Shown: positions 35,716 through 45,345 of the stretch, piece after piece
Numbering within the stretch: the stretch's first letter is position 1
Layout: each line of letters opens with the position of its first letter
From: Gloeotrichia echinulata CP02
GTDB lineage: Bacteria > Cyanobacteriota > Cyanobacteriia > Cyanobacteriales > Nostocaceae
Length of the DNA stretch: 64,000 nucleotides
Direction of reading: 5' to 3'
Assembly: GCA_038087035.1 (NCBI GenBank)
Contig: CP051187.1
Coordinates: 6,640,001 to 6,704,000, forward strand
Program-made: the position numbers and the translations under genes
The notes under the pieces: model-generated
Told to the model about the DNA's origin: nothing
Database searches by the model: none
Seen by the model: the letters and a program-made list of their open reading frames with translations, nothing else

Positions 35716-37368
35716 TTAGAAAGTAAAGGTTGTACGCAAAGTACCAACGTAAACTGTGTCGTTCTTATCGTTGTTCTCAGGATTGAAGATTACCAACACA
35801 CCAGGAGTAACCAGGATATTGTCGGATAACTTCACCTTATACAGACCTTCTAGGTGATAAGAAGTGCTACCATCTCTACCTGCTTTATCTATGCTACCAC
35901 CAGTAACTTTGGGTGGTTGACCGAATACCAAGCCCAACACGTTACCTTCTCTACCAAAATCTTTCAAACCAACGGAAGCAGCCCAGTACCAAATATCTGC
36001 ATCCTTACCCTTATTGGTACCGTTCAAAGCATTAGCAGTCGTGTATCCAGCCCAACCGCTAACAGTCAACTTCTCACTAGCTTGGAAGCTAGCTTCCAGA
36101 CCGTAGTTGTTGGCTTCAGTTGTAGGAGAAACACCACCTGTTATAAAGGGATTATTGGCAAAGCTACTACCTGTGCTTTTAAACAAGCCAGAACCACTTC
36201 TACTTGGGTCAATTAGATAAGTGCGTGCATAGCTAAAAGCAACGCTTAAAGCTTGGTTTGGTTTGAAAGCTACCTGACCGAAGATGGTGCTATCACCGTT
36301 GAAAAGGCCATTATCAATTGCAGGATTATTAGCACCATTAGCACCGTTGTTTGTTGCGGGAGCCATATAAGCAGCGCTAAATGTCAACGGCCCTTGAGGA
36401 GTAAAGTTAACGGTTATACCGGCACCGTCACCTGCTTGGCGATAAATGGGGCTAAAGCGTCCGTAGCGGGAGAGAGCGCCTGAACCGCTGCTTCTAAAGT
36501 CAGGGTTGAAAACGTTAACGTTCTCATTCAACTCAGCACCAGTGGCGTCAATCTTGACACGTATTGAGTCGCTCAGGTTGAAAGCGTAGTTGAGTTTGTC
36601 AACTTCAACGCTGTTACTACTACCACCGTCATAACCCAAACGGGTCATGTTAGTACCAGTTGTACCATTGTTGCTGACGATATTCCGAGCTTGCAAACGA
36701 GTTTGCAACTGGTCTTTACCAGTGAAGCTGGTGTTGAAGCTCAAACGAACGCGGTTAGAGAAAGTGAGGTTAGAATCCAAGTTATTAGTTGGAGTACCAG
36801 AACGAACCGCTTGTTTATCGCCAAAAGCCTGAGATACGCTAAAAATTGCTTCCCCAGACAACTTGGTTGTAGTGGAGAACTGATTCGCTTCCAGTTGGGC
36901 GGTGCGGGCTTCTAGAGCATCAACTTGACCGCGCAGGGTTCCCAACTCCGCAGCAAATTCTTCTTGTAAACGCTGTAAAGTGGTTAGGTCTTGTTTGTTA
37001 ACCAAATCAGCGCTAGCTGTGGCAATTAGTTCATTAACCCGATCTAAACACGCATTCAAACCGGCGGCAAATTCATAACGGGTTAAGGCACGATTCCCAC
37101 GGAAAGTGGCGTTGGGATAACCTGCAATACAGCCATAGCGCTCAACTAAGGATTGCAAAGCTTGGAATGCCCAATCTGTAGGCTGTACATCCGAAAACTG
37201 GGAAACGGATGTAATTTGAGCCATGCTGTTAGACTCTTGAGACAGTTGGGCAACAGTTGTTGTTTTTTCGTTAACTTCACCAGCCAAAGCGCTGTTAGCA
37301 GCTACAAATGTCGCAGCTACAACAAGTGGACTGACCTTTACAAGATTCCAGAATGCTTTTGTCATCAT
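35716..37368 (-). CDS. SLH-domain OprB-type porin (iron-uptake porin class)
   Basis: From ATG 37368 the protein has a signal peptide (MMTKAFWNLVKVSPLVVAAT, cleavage near ALA). An SLH domain follows (FSDVQPTDWAFQALQSLVERYGCIAGYPNATFRGNRALTRYEFA) that binds the cell wall, then a coiled-coil spacer (LQEEFAAELGTLRGQVDALEA) and a C-terminal OprB-like beta barrel ending in TLRTTFTF. This is the main porin architecture of cyanobacterial outer membranes; some members take up inorganic ions including iron. The nine upstream codons from a TTG are unneeded. Confidence 0.92.
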   Translation of the reverse strand: MMTKAFWNLVKVSPLVVAATFVAANSALAGEVNEKTTTVAQLSQESNSMAQITSVSQFSDVQPTDWAFQALQSLVERYGCIAGYPNATFRGNRALTRYEFAAGLNACLDRVNELIATASADLVNKQDLTTLQRLQEEFAAELGTLRGQVDALEARTAQLEANQFSTTTKLSGEAIFSVSQAFGDKQAVRSGTPTNNLDSNLTFSNRVRLSFNTSFTGKDQLQTRLQARNIVSNNGTTGTNMTRLGYDGGSSNSVEVDKLNYAFNLSDSIRVKIDATGAELNENVNVFNPDFRSSGSGALSRYGRFSPIYRQAGDGAGITVNFTPQGPLTFSAAYMAPATNNGANGANNPAIDNGLFNGDSTIFGQVAFKPNQALSVAFSYARTYLIDPSRSGSGLFKSTGSSFANNPFITGGVSPTTEANNYGLEASFQASEKLTVSGWAGYTTANALNGTNKGKDADIWYWAASVGLKDFGREGNVLGLVFGQPPKVTGGSIDKAGRDGSTSYHLEGLYKVKLSDNILVTPGVLVIFNPENNDKNDTVYVGTLRTTFTF

Positions 37369-37401
37369 TTTACTCTCACTCACACCTATTCTCAATTATA
37401 A

Positions 37402-37848
37402 AATTTCCCGATTTTTTTTGAAACTGGGAAATTTTACTCATGACCTCTTGACTCATCATAGTGACGTACTCCACACACTCCCTTTCAGGTGAGTGTGGGC
37501 TTCTCAGCGACTCTTCCATGAAGACATTGACTGAGCTTTAAGACTGTGCTAACCACGGTTCTTTGGTTAAGCCAAACAATTAGCTTTTATTTTAATAGGC
37601 TGCTTTTCAGCATTTAATTGGATTACACCTACTGGTTAAAATTATATCAAATATTTTGAAAAAAAAACAAGAAAGTGTTCATTCCTCACCGACCAACATT
37701 GCTGATTTCGCTATGCTCAATTTCGCTCGTTGGTCAATTCGTCACTCACGCGCCATTCATCCCACGCTCATTCGAGTGAGCGTGGGGCTTCTGTCGGGAA
37801 AGCTAAAAGAAGAGGTGGTTTTTACTAATTAACCACCTCTTTTGTCAA
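37402..37848. other. Intergenic region with hairpin relics and terminator
   Basis: Two similar hairpin motifs end in GGGCTTCTC (about 37470-37507) and GGGGCTTCTGTCGG (about 37764-37800). The second (CCACGCTCATTCGAGTGAGC) resembles left ends of TnpB-type elements. The terminator of the Crp-family gene lies at 37812-37842. No gene. Confidence 0.45.
37812..37842 (-). terminator. Intrinsic terminator of the Crp-family gene
   Basis: AGAGGTGGTT pairs with AACCACCTCT around an AT-rich loop. On the minus strand this follows the stop codon at 37849 by about 6 bp. Confidence 0.8.
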
Positions 37849-38460
37849 CTATTTTTTGGTGAATTTATTTGGTGAACATAGAATAATCCGCCGCTTGAGG
37901 CGGATGAGTGTTCCTTCCTCTTCAAATTGCTGTAGCAGTCGTGTTACGGTTACTCTAGTTGTATTTAACACTTCTGCCATTTCCTGATGGGTAACGTTCA
38001 GGTCAATTAGTTGACCTTGTTCTACGTCACGACCAAATTTTTCACTTAACCACACCAAAAATTGCCATAAACGTAGCGAAATTGGTTTCCGATGTACTAT
38101 ACTTAAAAGCTCCTCTGCTTGTTGAATGTGGGATAACAAGCCGTTGATATCCTGATGCCAAAGATGAGGTGGTACGATGCTCACTTCTACGCTTGTTAAG
38201 CATTCAATTTGGTAAGGCTTGACTCTGGACAAGGGATAACCAATAATATCTCCTGCTCCCCAATAGCCCAGGGTGATGAATGTTCCGTCTTCACTCCAGG
38301 TTAAGGTACGCACTGCTCCGCGCTCAATCCGCCACAGAACGTCATTGCGTGGTGGAATGACTTCTCTGCGGGTAAATAGCCGTTGGGGTAACTGTCCACT
38401 TACAGCGGAATTGTTTGAGCCAGCAGAAGAATTGGGGGTACGACTTGTGGAATACATCAT
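37849..38460 (-). CDS. Crp/Fnr-family transcription regulator
   Basis: The 203-aa protein has a cyclic-nucleotide-binding-like beta barrel (LWRIERGAVRTLTWSEDGTFITLGYWGAGDIIGYPLS), a dimer helix (AEELLSIVHRKPISLRLWQFLVWLSEKFG) and a C-terminal winged HTH (VTHQEMAEVLNTTRVTVTRLLQQFEEEGTLI). The barrel lacks the usual cAMP-binding RxS signature, so the ligand is unclear. Related cyanobacterial members regulate nitrogen, carbon or heterocyst genes; I cannot choose among them. The 2.3-kb gene-poor region lies upstream. Confidence 0.88.
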   Translation of the reverse strand: MMYSTSRTPNSSAGSNNSAVSGQLPQRLFTRREVIPPRNDVLWRIERGAVRTLTWSEDGTFITLGYWGAGDIIGYPLSRVKPYQIECLTSVEVSIVPPHLWHQDINGLLSHIQQAEELLSIVHRKPISLRLWQFLVWLSEKFGRDVEQGQLIDLNVTHQEMAEVLNTTRVTVTRLLQQFEEEGTLIRLKRRIILCSPNKFTKK

Positions 38461-39528
38461 GGGAGGGTTTGTTAGAGTAGAAATGTTTGCTTGATTTAAA
38501 AGTGGTCAAATGCTCCCGGCAATTCGTGTTTGAGGTGCCATCTCTTACCCGAATTGCTCAGGATTATGTAATAGTGGCGCTTTTAAGCTGCACAAATTAA
38601 CCCAAAAGATAGATGCTAGAACAAAGTTGCCGCTGATAGTTTTTAAGTAAGTTGACTATTTGGCGCTTCCGAGGTGAAGGCGTCAGGATATTTTATCTCG
38701 TGGTTTAAACGCAGATGCACGAGATGAGCGTTTTCGTTTGGTTATCTGGATAAAAGTGCAAGAGTAAAGGAAAAATTAGCCCTAAGAGAAAATTCGAGCA
38801 TGTCAATACTATAGCCGTTATTGTCCGCAAATTTCGATATATAGCTCCATCATGATTTTTACGAGCCATGTATCAGATTTTCTCTATGGTTGGATTTGGC
38901 TGGTATTTTACTTATCGAGAGGAGAAATTAGCACCCAAGTTACAATATTTGTTAAGCCCAATCACTGCAGGTTTGTAGGCAGCATTGGTAGTCGATAGCC
39001 TCAGTAATTTGTCCTATTTATTGGTGCGACTTTTTACAGTATTCTTGTCCTTTATAGGTGAAAAGTCTGTCGTCATCCATACATTTTTTTGCCTAAATAG
39101 TAATAAATATAAGTGTATTACTTTATCTAAGTAGGCAAAATTTATCATAGATCTTGTTACCTCATATTCTCGGATTAGCCTTGTCCGGGGCAATTAGCCG
39201 CCTGATGAATGTTGACATATTTTGTCAAATACATCACCGGGAAGTCGTTGTAGGGGGTTTAACCCCTCAGCGAATTTACTACCATGATAACATAGACACC
39301 TTTAAGTGTAAATGAGGCTGATGTAAAGGCAATTTACAGATCGTTATTCAAGGCAAGTTATATGTCTTCTGGACGATCTAGGTAAGTTGCGCGATTGTAA
39401 TTAAGGTGAAAATCACTACAAGTGGCAATTAATTTGTATAGACTATATCGACAATCTTTTGCAATTGTCAAGGGGTCTACTACCGTGTAGATGGTCGATT
39501 GTTCATTTTGCTGTTCTGGTTTTCAGCC

Positions 39529-39700
39529 TACTAGTCTGTCAATTTTGTTTTGAGGGATTTTTGGTAGTGTGAGCGTCTCGCTCACGCGGGCAAGATGCCC
39601 GCACTACAGTCCATCATTTTTATCTTGACAGAGAGCGTCTCGCCCACGCGGGCAAGATGCCCGCACTACAGTCCATCATTTTTATCTTGACAGAGTACTA
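39529..39700 (+). mobile_element. MITE-like element, family V (copy 1, tandem core)
   Basis: The ends are TACTAGTCTGTCAATTTTG and ATCTTGACAGAGTACTA. The core GCGGGCAAGATGCCCGC plus GAGCGTCTCGCTCAC is duplicated within the element together with the ATTTTTATCTTGACAGA end. Confidence 0.8.
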
Positions 39701-40188
39701 CTGTTTCTTTGGAAGTCAGCACTGAGGTGGGTTGAAACGAGAATAATGCCTTCACGACTGATAAAAAAGTTACCCCACTAGTTGTAACATTTCTACTGCA
39801 CCCTGCCACACAATTCAGTGCCTATGCACCCGGAATACTTTCCATAAACAGTCAGCGATACCGACTTGTGCCTACTCATCTGTTTGTTTGATTACATTGA
39901 CCTTATCACTGAGCTAGATACAAAACACTTTTTAGGTTGTCTTTGGTTACTGTAATCCTAGAAGTTTAAGAACAGGTAAGCATTTAGTGAAATGTATGTT
40001 AGTTAACTTATTTTTAATAATACGGTATTAGAAACAACATTGCCACTTTTGTCAACTATACTTAACAATTAATATTATTGTATACTTTGTATAGAGAAAA
40101 TTCTTTAGTCAAAGTATACAAAGTCTACATGTCAATCATGTGCTAATTGGGGATTTTGAATTTAATATTTCGGGAGAAAATCTTTGCC

Positions 40189-40283
40189 TTACAGCCATTT
40201 TCAGGTAAATAGACCACGCTTTTGGGGCGCAAGGCCTTGCGCCCCTACGAAGATCTGTGGTTATTGCGTGAAAATTGCTGTAA
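40189..40283. mobile_element. MITE-like element, family I (copy D)
   Basis: This 95-bp element is the simplest form of the family: TTACAGCCATTTTCAGG, then TAAATAGACCAC, the GGCGCAAGGCCTTGCGCC palindrome, GTGGTT and GTGAAAATTGCTGTAA. Confidence 0.92.
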
Positions 40284-40456
40284 ATAGATTTGAAAAAATA
40301 AGGGCTGTGACTTAACAAGCACAACTACTCCCTTCTCGGTCTAAGATTACCTATAATTTTCCTTCTTTGCGCCTTTGCGCCTTTGCGTGAGATAAAAATT
40401 ATTTCGGTAATCTTCCAGCGGGAAGGGAGTAATTGCTGATCCTGATCTAATCTCCC

Positions 40457-40566
40457 TAGTACTCTGTCAAGATAAAAATGATGGACTGTAGTGCGGGCAT
40501 CTTGCCCGCGTGAGCGAGACGCTCACACTACCAAAAATCCCTCAAAACAAAATTGACAGACTACTA
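40457..40566 (-). mobile_element. MITE-like element, family V (copy 2)
   Basis: A single-core version of the element at 39529, in reverse orientation: TAGTACTCTGTCAAGAT, a GCGGGCATCTTGCCCGC core and AAAATTGACAGACTACTA. Confidence 0.8.
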
Positions 40567-40790
40567 GATTACCAGGCATTAATCAAGTAATACTTTTTAC
40601 TAAAGAATAATACCCTGATTTAAAACTAAGCGTAGAAATATACTTTGCAGCGAATAGGTGAGAATTTTCTCGTTCGTGATATATTAAATGACATAGCCAC
40701 GCATCTATCTAAAGTCTGATTTAGGCGAATTGATTTGTTTGTAGTAGCGCTACTACGAACCAAAACGCCACGAATTTATCAAACACTGTA

Positions 40791-41459
40791 CTAAGAGCGT
40801 TGACCGGTGACAATATATGCTACCCTTTGACCGATATTAGTGGCATGATCTGCCATGCGTTCCAAACAACGAATTGCTAAAGCTAGCAGGACAATTGGCT
40901 CGACTACGCCTTTAACATCCCGTTGGAAAGCCAAAGTCTGATAAACGCGTTCGTAGGCGTTGTCCACAGCGTCATCTAAGTGCTGTAACCCACGTCCACC
41001 GACAGCATCCAAATCAGCCAAAGCGACTAAGCTAGTTGCGAGCATGGCCTGAGCATGGTGGGACATGATGGCAATTTCTGGCAAAGAAGCGTGAGGTGGA
41101 TAAGGAAAGATTTTCACGGCAATTTCAGCTATATCCTTAGCATAATCCCCAATTCGTTCTAAATCTCGCACTAACTGCATAAAAGCACTCAAGCAGCGCA
41201 AATCTTGAGCCGTGGGTGCTTGCAGCGTCATGATGGAAGTACAATCTGACTCAATTTGTCTATAAAAACGATCAATTTTTTTATCTAATATAGGAATATC
41301 CGCAGCAGCAGTTAAATTACGGGTAAATAACGCTTGGTGACTCAGGCGAAATGATTGTTCCACCAAAGCTCCCATACGTAAGACATCCCGCTCTAGGCGC
41401 ATAATGGCACGGGCCACATCGATTCCGTCAGGATTGGGACTATAAAGGACAGCTTTCAC
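40791..41459 (-). CDS. phoU: Phosphate-signalling protein PhoU
   Basis: The 222-aa helical protein has the two PhoU three-helix repeats, with LERDVLRMGALVEQSFRLS and a second RCLERMADHATNIGQRVAYI, each carrying the conserved E/DxxxD-type metal-binding patches (also DLERIGDYAKDIAEIA). PhoU links the Pst phosphate transporter to the sensor kinase and keeps the response off when phosphate is ample. Third gene of an apparent sphR-sphS-phoU unit; start is GTG at 41459, 42 bp after sphS. Confidence 0.95.
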   Translation of the reverse strand: MKAVLYSPNPDGIDVARAIMRLERDVLRMGALVEQSFRLSHQALFTRNLTAAADIPILDKKIDRFYRQIESDCTSIMTLQAPTAQDLRCLSAFMQLVRDLERIGDYAKDIAEIAVKIFPYPPHASLPEIAIMSHHAQAMLATSLVALADLDAVGGRGLQHLDDAVDNAYERVYQTLAFQRDVKGVVEPIVLLALAIRCLERMADHATNIGQRVAYIVTGQRS

Positions 41460-41501
41460 ACTTGTAGTCTCAAACGTGAAGATATTGTTTTAACTATAGT
41501 C

Positions 41502-42848
41502 TTAACTTGGGGTGTTTGCCATAATTTCGGGGAGTTGGATTTGTAACCAAGCACCACCAGTTTCTGGATGATTCATTGCTTTGATTGCACCACCATGAGC
41601 GAGAACAATTTGACGGACTATAGCCAAACCCAAGCCACTACCAATAATTCCTGTTGTCGAATTATTCTCTTGTACTGGGTAACGATATCGTGCTTTATCT
41701 CCTCGGTAAAAGCGCTCAAAAACATGGGGTAAATCGCTTGGCTCAAAACCAACGCCGGAGTCAATGATATTGATTTCCAGGTGCTGGGAAGCAGGATTGC
41801 CCTTTGGAGCATCTTTTGCCGATGCTAATATTATTTTAGCTTCGACGTTAATGGTTGTACAAGGTGGGCTGTATTTGATGCTGTTATCCAACAGATTGAG
41901 AAACACCTGGTAAATCCGAGAGCGGTCTGCCTTAATCCAGAGAGTTTCTGCGCCAGAATATTTAATAGTCAGACGCTGTCGCACTGCCAAAGGTTCCAAA
42001 GTTTCCCATACAGATGCAATTAGCGATCGCACTTCCACCGATTCTAATTGCAATTGCATGGTTGGATTTGTTTCCATTTGGGTTAATTCCAACCAACTTT
42101 GCACCAAATTAATCAGTCGGTCAACTTCCTGCATTAGGCGGTTGACCCAACGATCTAACGGTGGTTCCAAGCGGTTTTGCAAGGTTTCCACAACCAGACG
42201 AATTGAAGTCAGGGGCGTTCTGAGTTCATGAGCCAAATCGGAAAAAGAGCGATCGCGTGCTTGATTCATATCCAGCAGCGGTTGGCGATTTTCGAGAAAT
42301 ACTCCCACTTGTCCATTGGGTAATGGCAAGCTGGACGCCCGCAAAGCCAGAGACTTAACTTCTAACATTGCAGCGGCATTATCACAAGAGGGGTGAAACA
42401 CCCACTCCTTGATTTGTCGTGTTTGTCGGTCACGAGTTTGTTCTATTAACTGGTCAAGTTCATAAGACCGTACCAACTCTAGCAGTAAGCGGACCTGTCC
42501 TGGTTGCCAGCGTTCCAGTTGCAATATTTCTCTAGCCTGTTGATTACACCAGAGTAATTGATTTTCTTCGTCTACCTGTAAATATCCCACTGGTGCAAAA
42601 TCCAGTAGTTCTTCGTAAGTTTCCAGGGATTGCTGCAAATCTTGCCGATGTCGCGTTACCATGATAATCTCTTGGCGCAAGCGCGGAATTAGGGGTAAAG
42701 CGACCTGGGAAGAGTGGGAATTTAAAGGTTTAAGTACTCGCCCTAAATAGCGGTTGAGTTGGACTTGTTGCCAAATCCAAAACCCAATACCTACCGCTAA
42801 ACCCAGACAAAATCCCAATAAGAGCATTATAGTTGTTAGTTGCTTCAT
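41502..42848 (-). CDS. sphS: Phosphate sensor histidine kinase SphS (PhoR-like)
   Basis: The 448-aa kinase has one N-terminal membrane segment (TIMLLLGFCLGLAVGIGFWIW) and a PAS-like domain (LLDFAPVGYLQVDEENQLLWCN). The phosphoacceptor His is in FSDLAHELRTPLTSIRLVVETL, the N-box is NLLDNSIKYSPP, and the G-boxes include IGSGLGLAIVRQIV. It phosphorylates SphR under phosphate limitation. It lies 32 bp downstream of the response-regulator gene and upstream of phoU. Confidence 0.93.
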   Translation of the reverse strand: MKQLTTIMLLLGFCLGLAVGIGFWIWQQVQLNRYLGRVLKPLNSHSSQVALPLIPRLRQEIIMVTRHRQDLQQSLETYEELLDFAPVGYLQVDEENQLLWCNQQAREILQLERWQPGQVRLLLELVRSYELDQLIEQTRDRQTRQIKEWVFHPSCDNAAAMLEVKSLALRASSLPLPNGQVGVFLENRQPLLDMNQARDRSFSDLAHELRTPLTSIRLVVETLQNRLEPPLDRWVNRLMQEVDRLINLVQSWLELTQMETNPTMQLQLESVEVRSLIASVWETLEPLAVRQRLTIKYSGAETLWIKADRSRIYQVFLNLLDNSIKYSPPCTTINVEAKIILASAKDAPKGNPASQHLEINIIDSGVGFEPSDLPHVFERFYRGDKARYRYPVQENNSTTGIIGSGLGLAIVRQIVLAHGGAIKAMNHPETGGAWLQIQLPEIMANTPS

Positions 42849-42880
42849 GACTACTAAAAACTAACAACTATCGCCACGAA

Positions 42881-43642
42881 TTATCCAAATCGATAGCCAA
42901 AACCTCTGACAGTCACAATATATTCTGGACGACTAGGGTCTTGTTCTAATTTTTCTCGTAGCCAGCGGATGTGAACGTCTACAGTTTTACTATCCCCAAC
43001 AAAATCGGGACCCCAAACCTGATCTAGTAATTGCTCCCGTGACCATACCCGACGGGCATAACTCATAAACAGTTCCAAAAGGCGGAATTCTTTCGGCGAC
43101 AGATTCACCTCTTGACCACGCACCAGCACCCTACACTCTTGGGCATTCAATGTGACATCTTTATATTTTAATACTGGTAGTTGAGGTAAAGTCAGTAAAC
43201 GTTGGCGACGGAGTAAAGCGCGACAGCGAGCGACTAATTCTCGCATACTGAAAGGTTTGGTTAAATAGTCATCAGCTCCCACTTCTAAGCCCAGTACGCG
43301 GTCAGTTTCACTACCCTTAGCACTAATCATCAAAATCGGTACTGGGTTGCCTTGATGACGCAGCAAACGGCAAATATCAAGCCCATTGATTTGTGGCAAC
43401 ATCAAATCAAGAATCACCAAGTCAAAGGACATTTCTAGTGAGTTGGCTTCACCATTCTTGAGTGATTCTACAGCCGAGCGCCCATCAGAGTTAGTTATCA
43501 CCTCATAACCTTCCTCCTCTAATGCTACAACTAGCATTTCTCGGATGAGTTCTTCATCTTCTACTACTAGAACGCGGTTGGTTTGTCCGATATCCGCTCT
43601 GGCAGAATACTTAGGAGCTTCACTGGTATACATGGATATCAT
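42881..43642 (-). CDS. sphR: Phosphate response regulator SphR (PhoB-like)
   Basis: The 253-aa OmpR/PhoB-class regulator has a receiver domain with the phosphorylated Asp in FDLVILDLMLPQINGLD and the conserved Lys in DDYLTKPFSMREL. A winged-helix DNA-binding domain follows (LSPKEFRLLELFMSYARRVW, then VDVHIRWLREKLEQDPS and VRGFGYRFG). It activates phosphate-scavenging genes. A second ATG three codons in is an equally possible start. First gene of the sphR-sphS-phoU unit. Confidence 0.93.
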   Translation of the reverse strand: MISMYTSEAPKYSARADIGQTNRVLVVEDEELIREMLVVALEEEGYEVITNSDGRSAVESLKNGEANSLEMSFDLVILDLMLPQINGLDICRLLRHQGNPVPILMISAKGSETDRVLGLEVGADDYLTKPFSMRELVARCRALLRRQRLLTLPQLPVLKYKDVTLNAQECRVLVRGQEVNLSPKEFRLLELFMSYARRVWSREQLLDQVWGPDFVGDSKTVDVHIRWLREKLEQDPSRPEYIVTVRGFGYRFG

Positions 43643-44283
43643 AGGTTTTGGGTTCAGTGCTGATACTAAGATGATGATTGAGTCTAGATATAATATTTAG
43701 TCTCAGTGCATCCACGCTTTTACTCTGGTGTCGATTTTCGTTAAATGTAATATATTTAACAGCACCCAGAATATTATAAATCACTGAGTCCACAACACGG
43801 TAATAGTTTTTAGGCTACTTTACAAGAATTGACGGTTTTAGGTAGATTTACATTTTGTTACATATTTTGGTGGGATGCAGAGTCGTCAATGGTAGGTCGG
43901 ACTGCTCACCGTAGGGGAAAATCAAGGTTTTTGGCGACGAAGGATGATGGGGCGCAAGGCCTTGCGCCCCTACCGTCCTCAAATAGGTGAGAACAGGGGT
44001 TTATTTGTGCTGACCTGTAGTAGGTTGACAAGAGCAGATGAAGTTGAGTATATTTATTTAGTACAAATATACTAATAAGCCCGACAAAGGAAAACTGACC
44101 TCGCAAACTAGAGGGTATTGCTGTGGAAAATTCTGTCCACAACCTAGGTTTGTCTGCTTTCAAGTTTCAGTAATTACACTGCGCTAATAACCTTGATTTC
44201 AAGGCTAATGTGATGTCTGCATAGGTCAGCTTTTGCATGGCTTCCTACTCAATAAATTCTTGCGTCTTTTACGGAGTTGAAAT
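43643..44283. other. Divergent intergenic region sphR / coiled-coil genes
   Basis: It must hold the promoters of sphR and of the coiled-coil gene at 44284. A palindromic repeat core (GGCGCAAGGCCTTGCGCC) lies at 43949-43970. A 42-bp AT-rich stretch at 43740-43785 (AAATGTAATATATTTAACAG) could contain a regulator site, but I cannot match a known box. No gene. Confidence 0.5.
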
Positions 44284-45261
44284 ATGACTACAGTTGCAAC
44301 CAAGGACAGTAAACCACAACTAATGCAAGCATTTCAACAAATAATTACAGATAGAAAAAAACTAGAATCTAAAATTGCAACTAAACAGGAGGAAGCAGAA
44401 AAAGCAAAAAACCAAGAACTTTTGGCTATTGCTTCTACATACACTGTGGATAGCATTGTCAAAGGTTTAGCTGATTTGCAATTGGAATTTGGGAGCATTG
44501 TCAATGCGCTATCAGAAAAATTAGCTCAAGAAAATGCCAAGTTAGATGAACTTAACCGAGCCATAGAAATAGAAACTCAGCGTCTACAAGAGCTTCAGCA
44601 AATCAGAATTGTCGCCGATATTTTGGATATCTTAACTCAAGAACACCAAGAAAAGTTAAAAAATCTAGAACAAGATATTACCGACAAGCGCGAAGCATTG
44701 GAGAAAGAAATTACAATCAGGCGTAAAGAATGGCAAAAAGAGCAAGCGGAGTTTGAAGAAGCAGTACAAGCTTACAACGATTTATTAGCTAAACAACGCA
44801 CCTTAGAAACAGAAGAATATCAATATAAGTTAGAAACTACGCGGAAATTAACTACGGATGCTTACGAAGCCAAAAAGCGTAACTTAGAAAGAGATATCAC
44901 AGAAGCCAGTCAACAAAAAGATAAAGACTGGGGTGAACGCGAGAAAATTTTAACCGAACGTCAACCGTTATTTACAGAATATCAACAAAAAATAGCAGCG
45001 TTTCCTACTGAATTAGAAGAAGCAATTAAGAAAGCGAGAGAGGAAGCAATTAAAGAAACCAGTCAAAAGGCTAAAGTGGAATCTGACCTATTTGAAAAAG
45101 AATGGGAATCTGGTAAACAGAATTATGAATTAAGAATTCAGTCTTTAGAAGAGACTATTAATAAACAAAATCAGCAGATAGAAGGAATTTCTGCTCAATT
45201 ACAAACTGCGTTGAAACAAGCACAAGATTTGGCTATGAGAGCATTTGATAGTAGTCATTAG
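44284..45261 (+). CDS. Coiled-coil-rich protein A
   Basis: The 325-aa product is almost entirely coiled coil from residue 20 on (many E/K/Q heptads). It carries a shared central block ADLQLEFGSIVNALSEKLAQE that recurs in the next gene (IQLGFGSAANELSEQLTTQ), and also KRNLERDITEASQQKDKDWGEREKI. No signal peptide. Filamentous cyanobacteria encode tandem coiled-coil proteins that assemble into cytoskeletal filaments (such as the ZicK/ZacK pair of Anabaena); whether these are their homologues is untested. The paralogue follows 84 bp downstream. Confidence 0.85.
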   Translation: MTTVATKDSKPQLMQAFQQIITDRKKLESKIATKQEEAEKAKNQELLAIASTYTVDSIVKGLADLQLEFGSIVNALSEKLAQENAKLDELNRAIEIETQRLQELQQIRIVADILDILTQEHQEKLKNLEQDITDKREALEKEITIRRKEWQKEQAEFEEAVQAYNDLLAKQRTLETEEYQYKLETTRKLTTDAYEAKKRNLERDITEASQQKDKDWGEREKILTERQPLFTEYQQKIAAFPTELEEAIKKAREEAIKETSQKAKVESDLFEKEWESGKQNYELRIQSLEETINKQNQQIEGISAQLQTALKQAQDLAMRAFDSSH

Positions 45262-45345
45262 TTATTTGTCAAGGGTTAAGGGTGAAGAGTTGATATCTGG
45301 ACTTGGGGAAGAGTTGAATTTTAATTTCTGAAATTGAGGGTGATT

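Larger units (their letters stand above)
38461..40790. other. 2.3-kb gene-poor region
   Basis: No open frame with recognisable content is seen. The region holds two family V elements in opposite orientation (39529-39700 and 40457-40566), a family I element (40189-40283), and a perfect 16-bp palindrome GTAGTAGCGCTACTAC at 40741. At about 38870-38980 a 36-codon frame (MYQIFSMVGFGWYFTYREEK...) is hydrophobic but unassigned. The rest looks like AT-rich leader or decayed sequence. Confidence 0.5.

Noticed and set aside
37764..37800. Left-end hairpin of a TnpB element
   Set aside because: Resembles known left ends (GGGGCTTCTGTCGG) but no right end is nearby; too weak to list as a separate element.
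43740..43785. Possible Pho box upstream of sphR
   Set aside because: AT-rich half-repeats are present, but I could not match a phosphate-regulator consensus.
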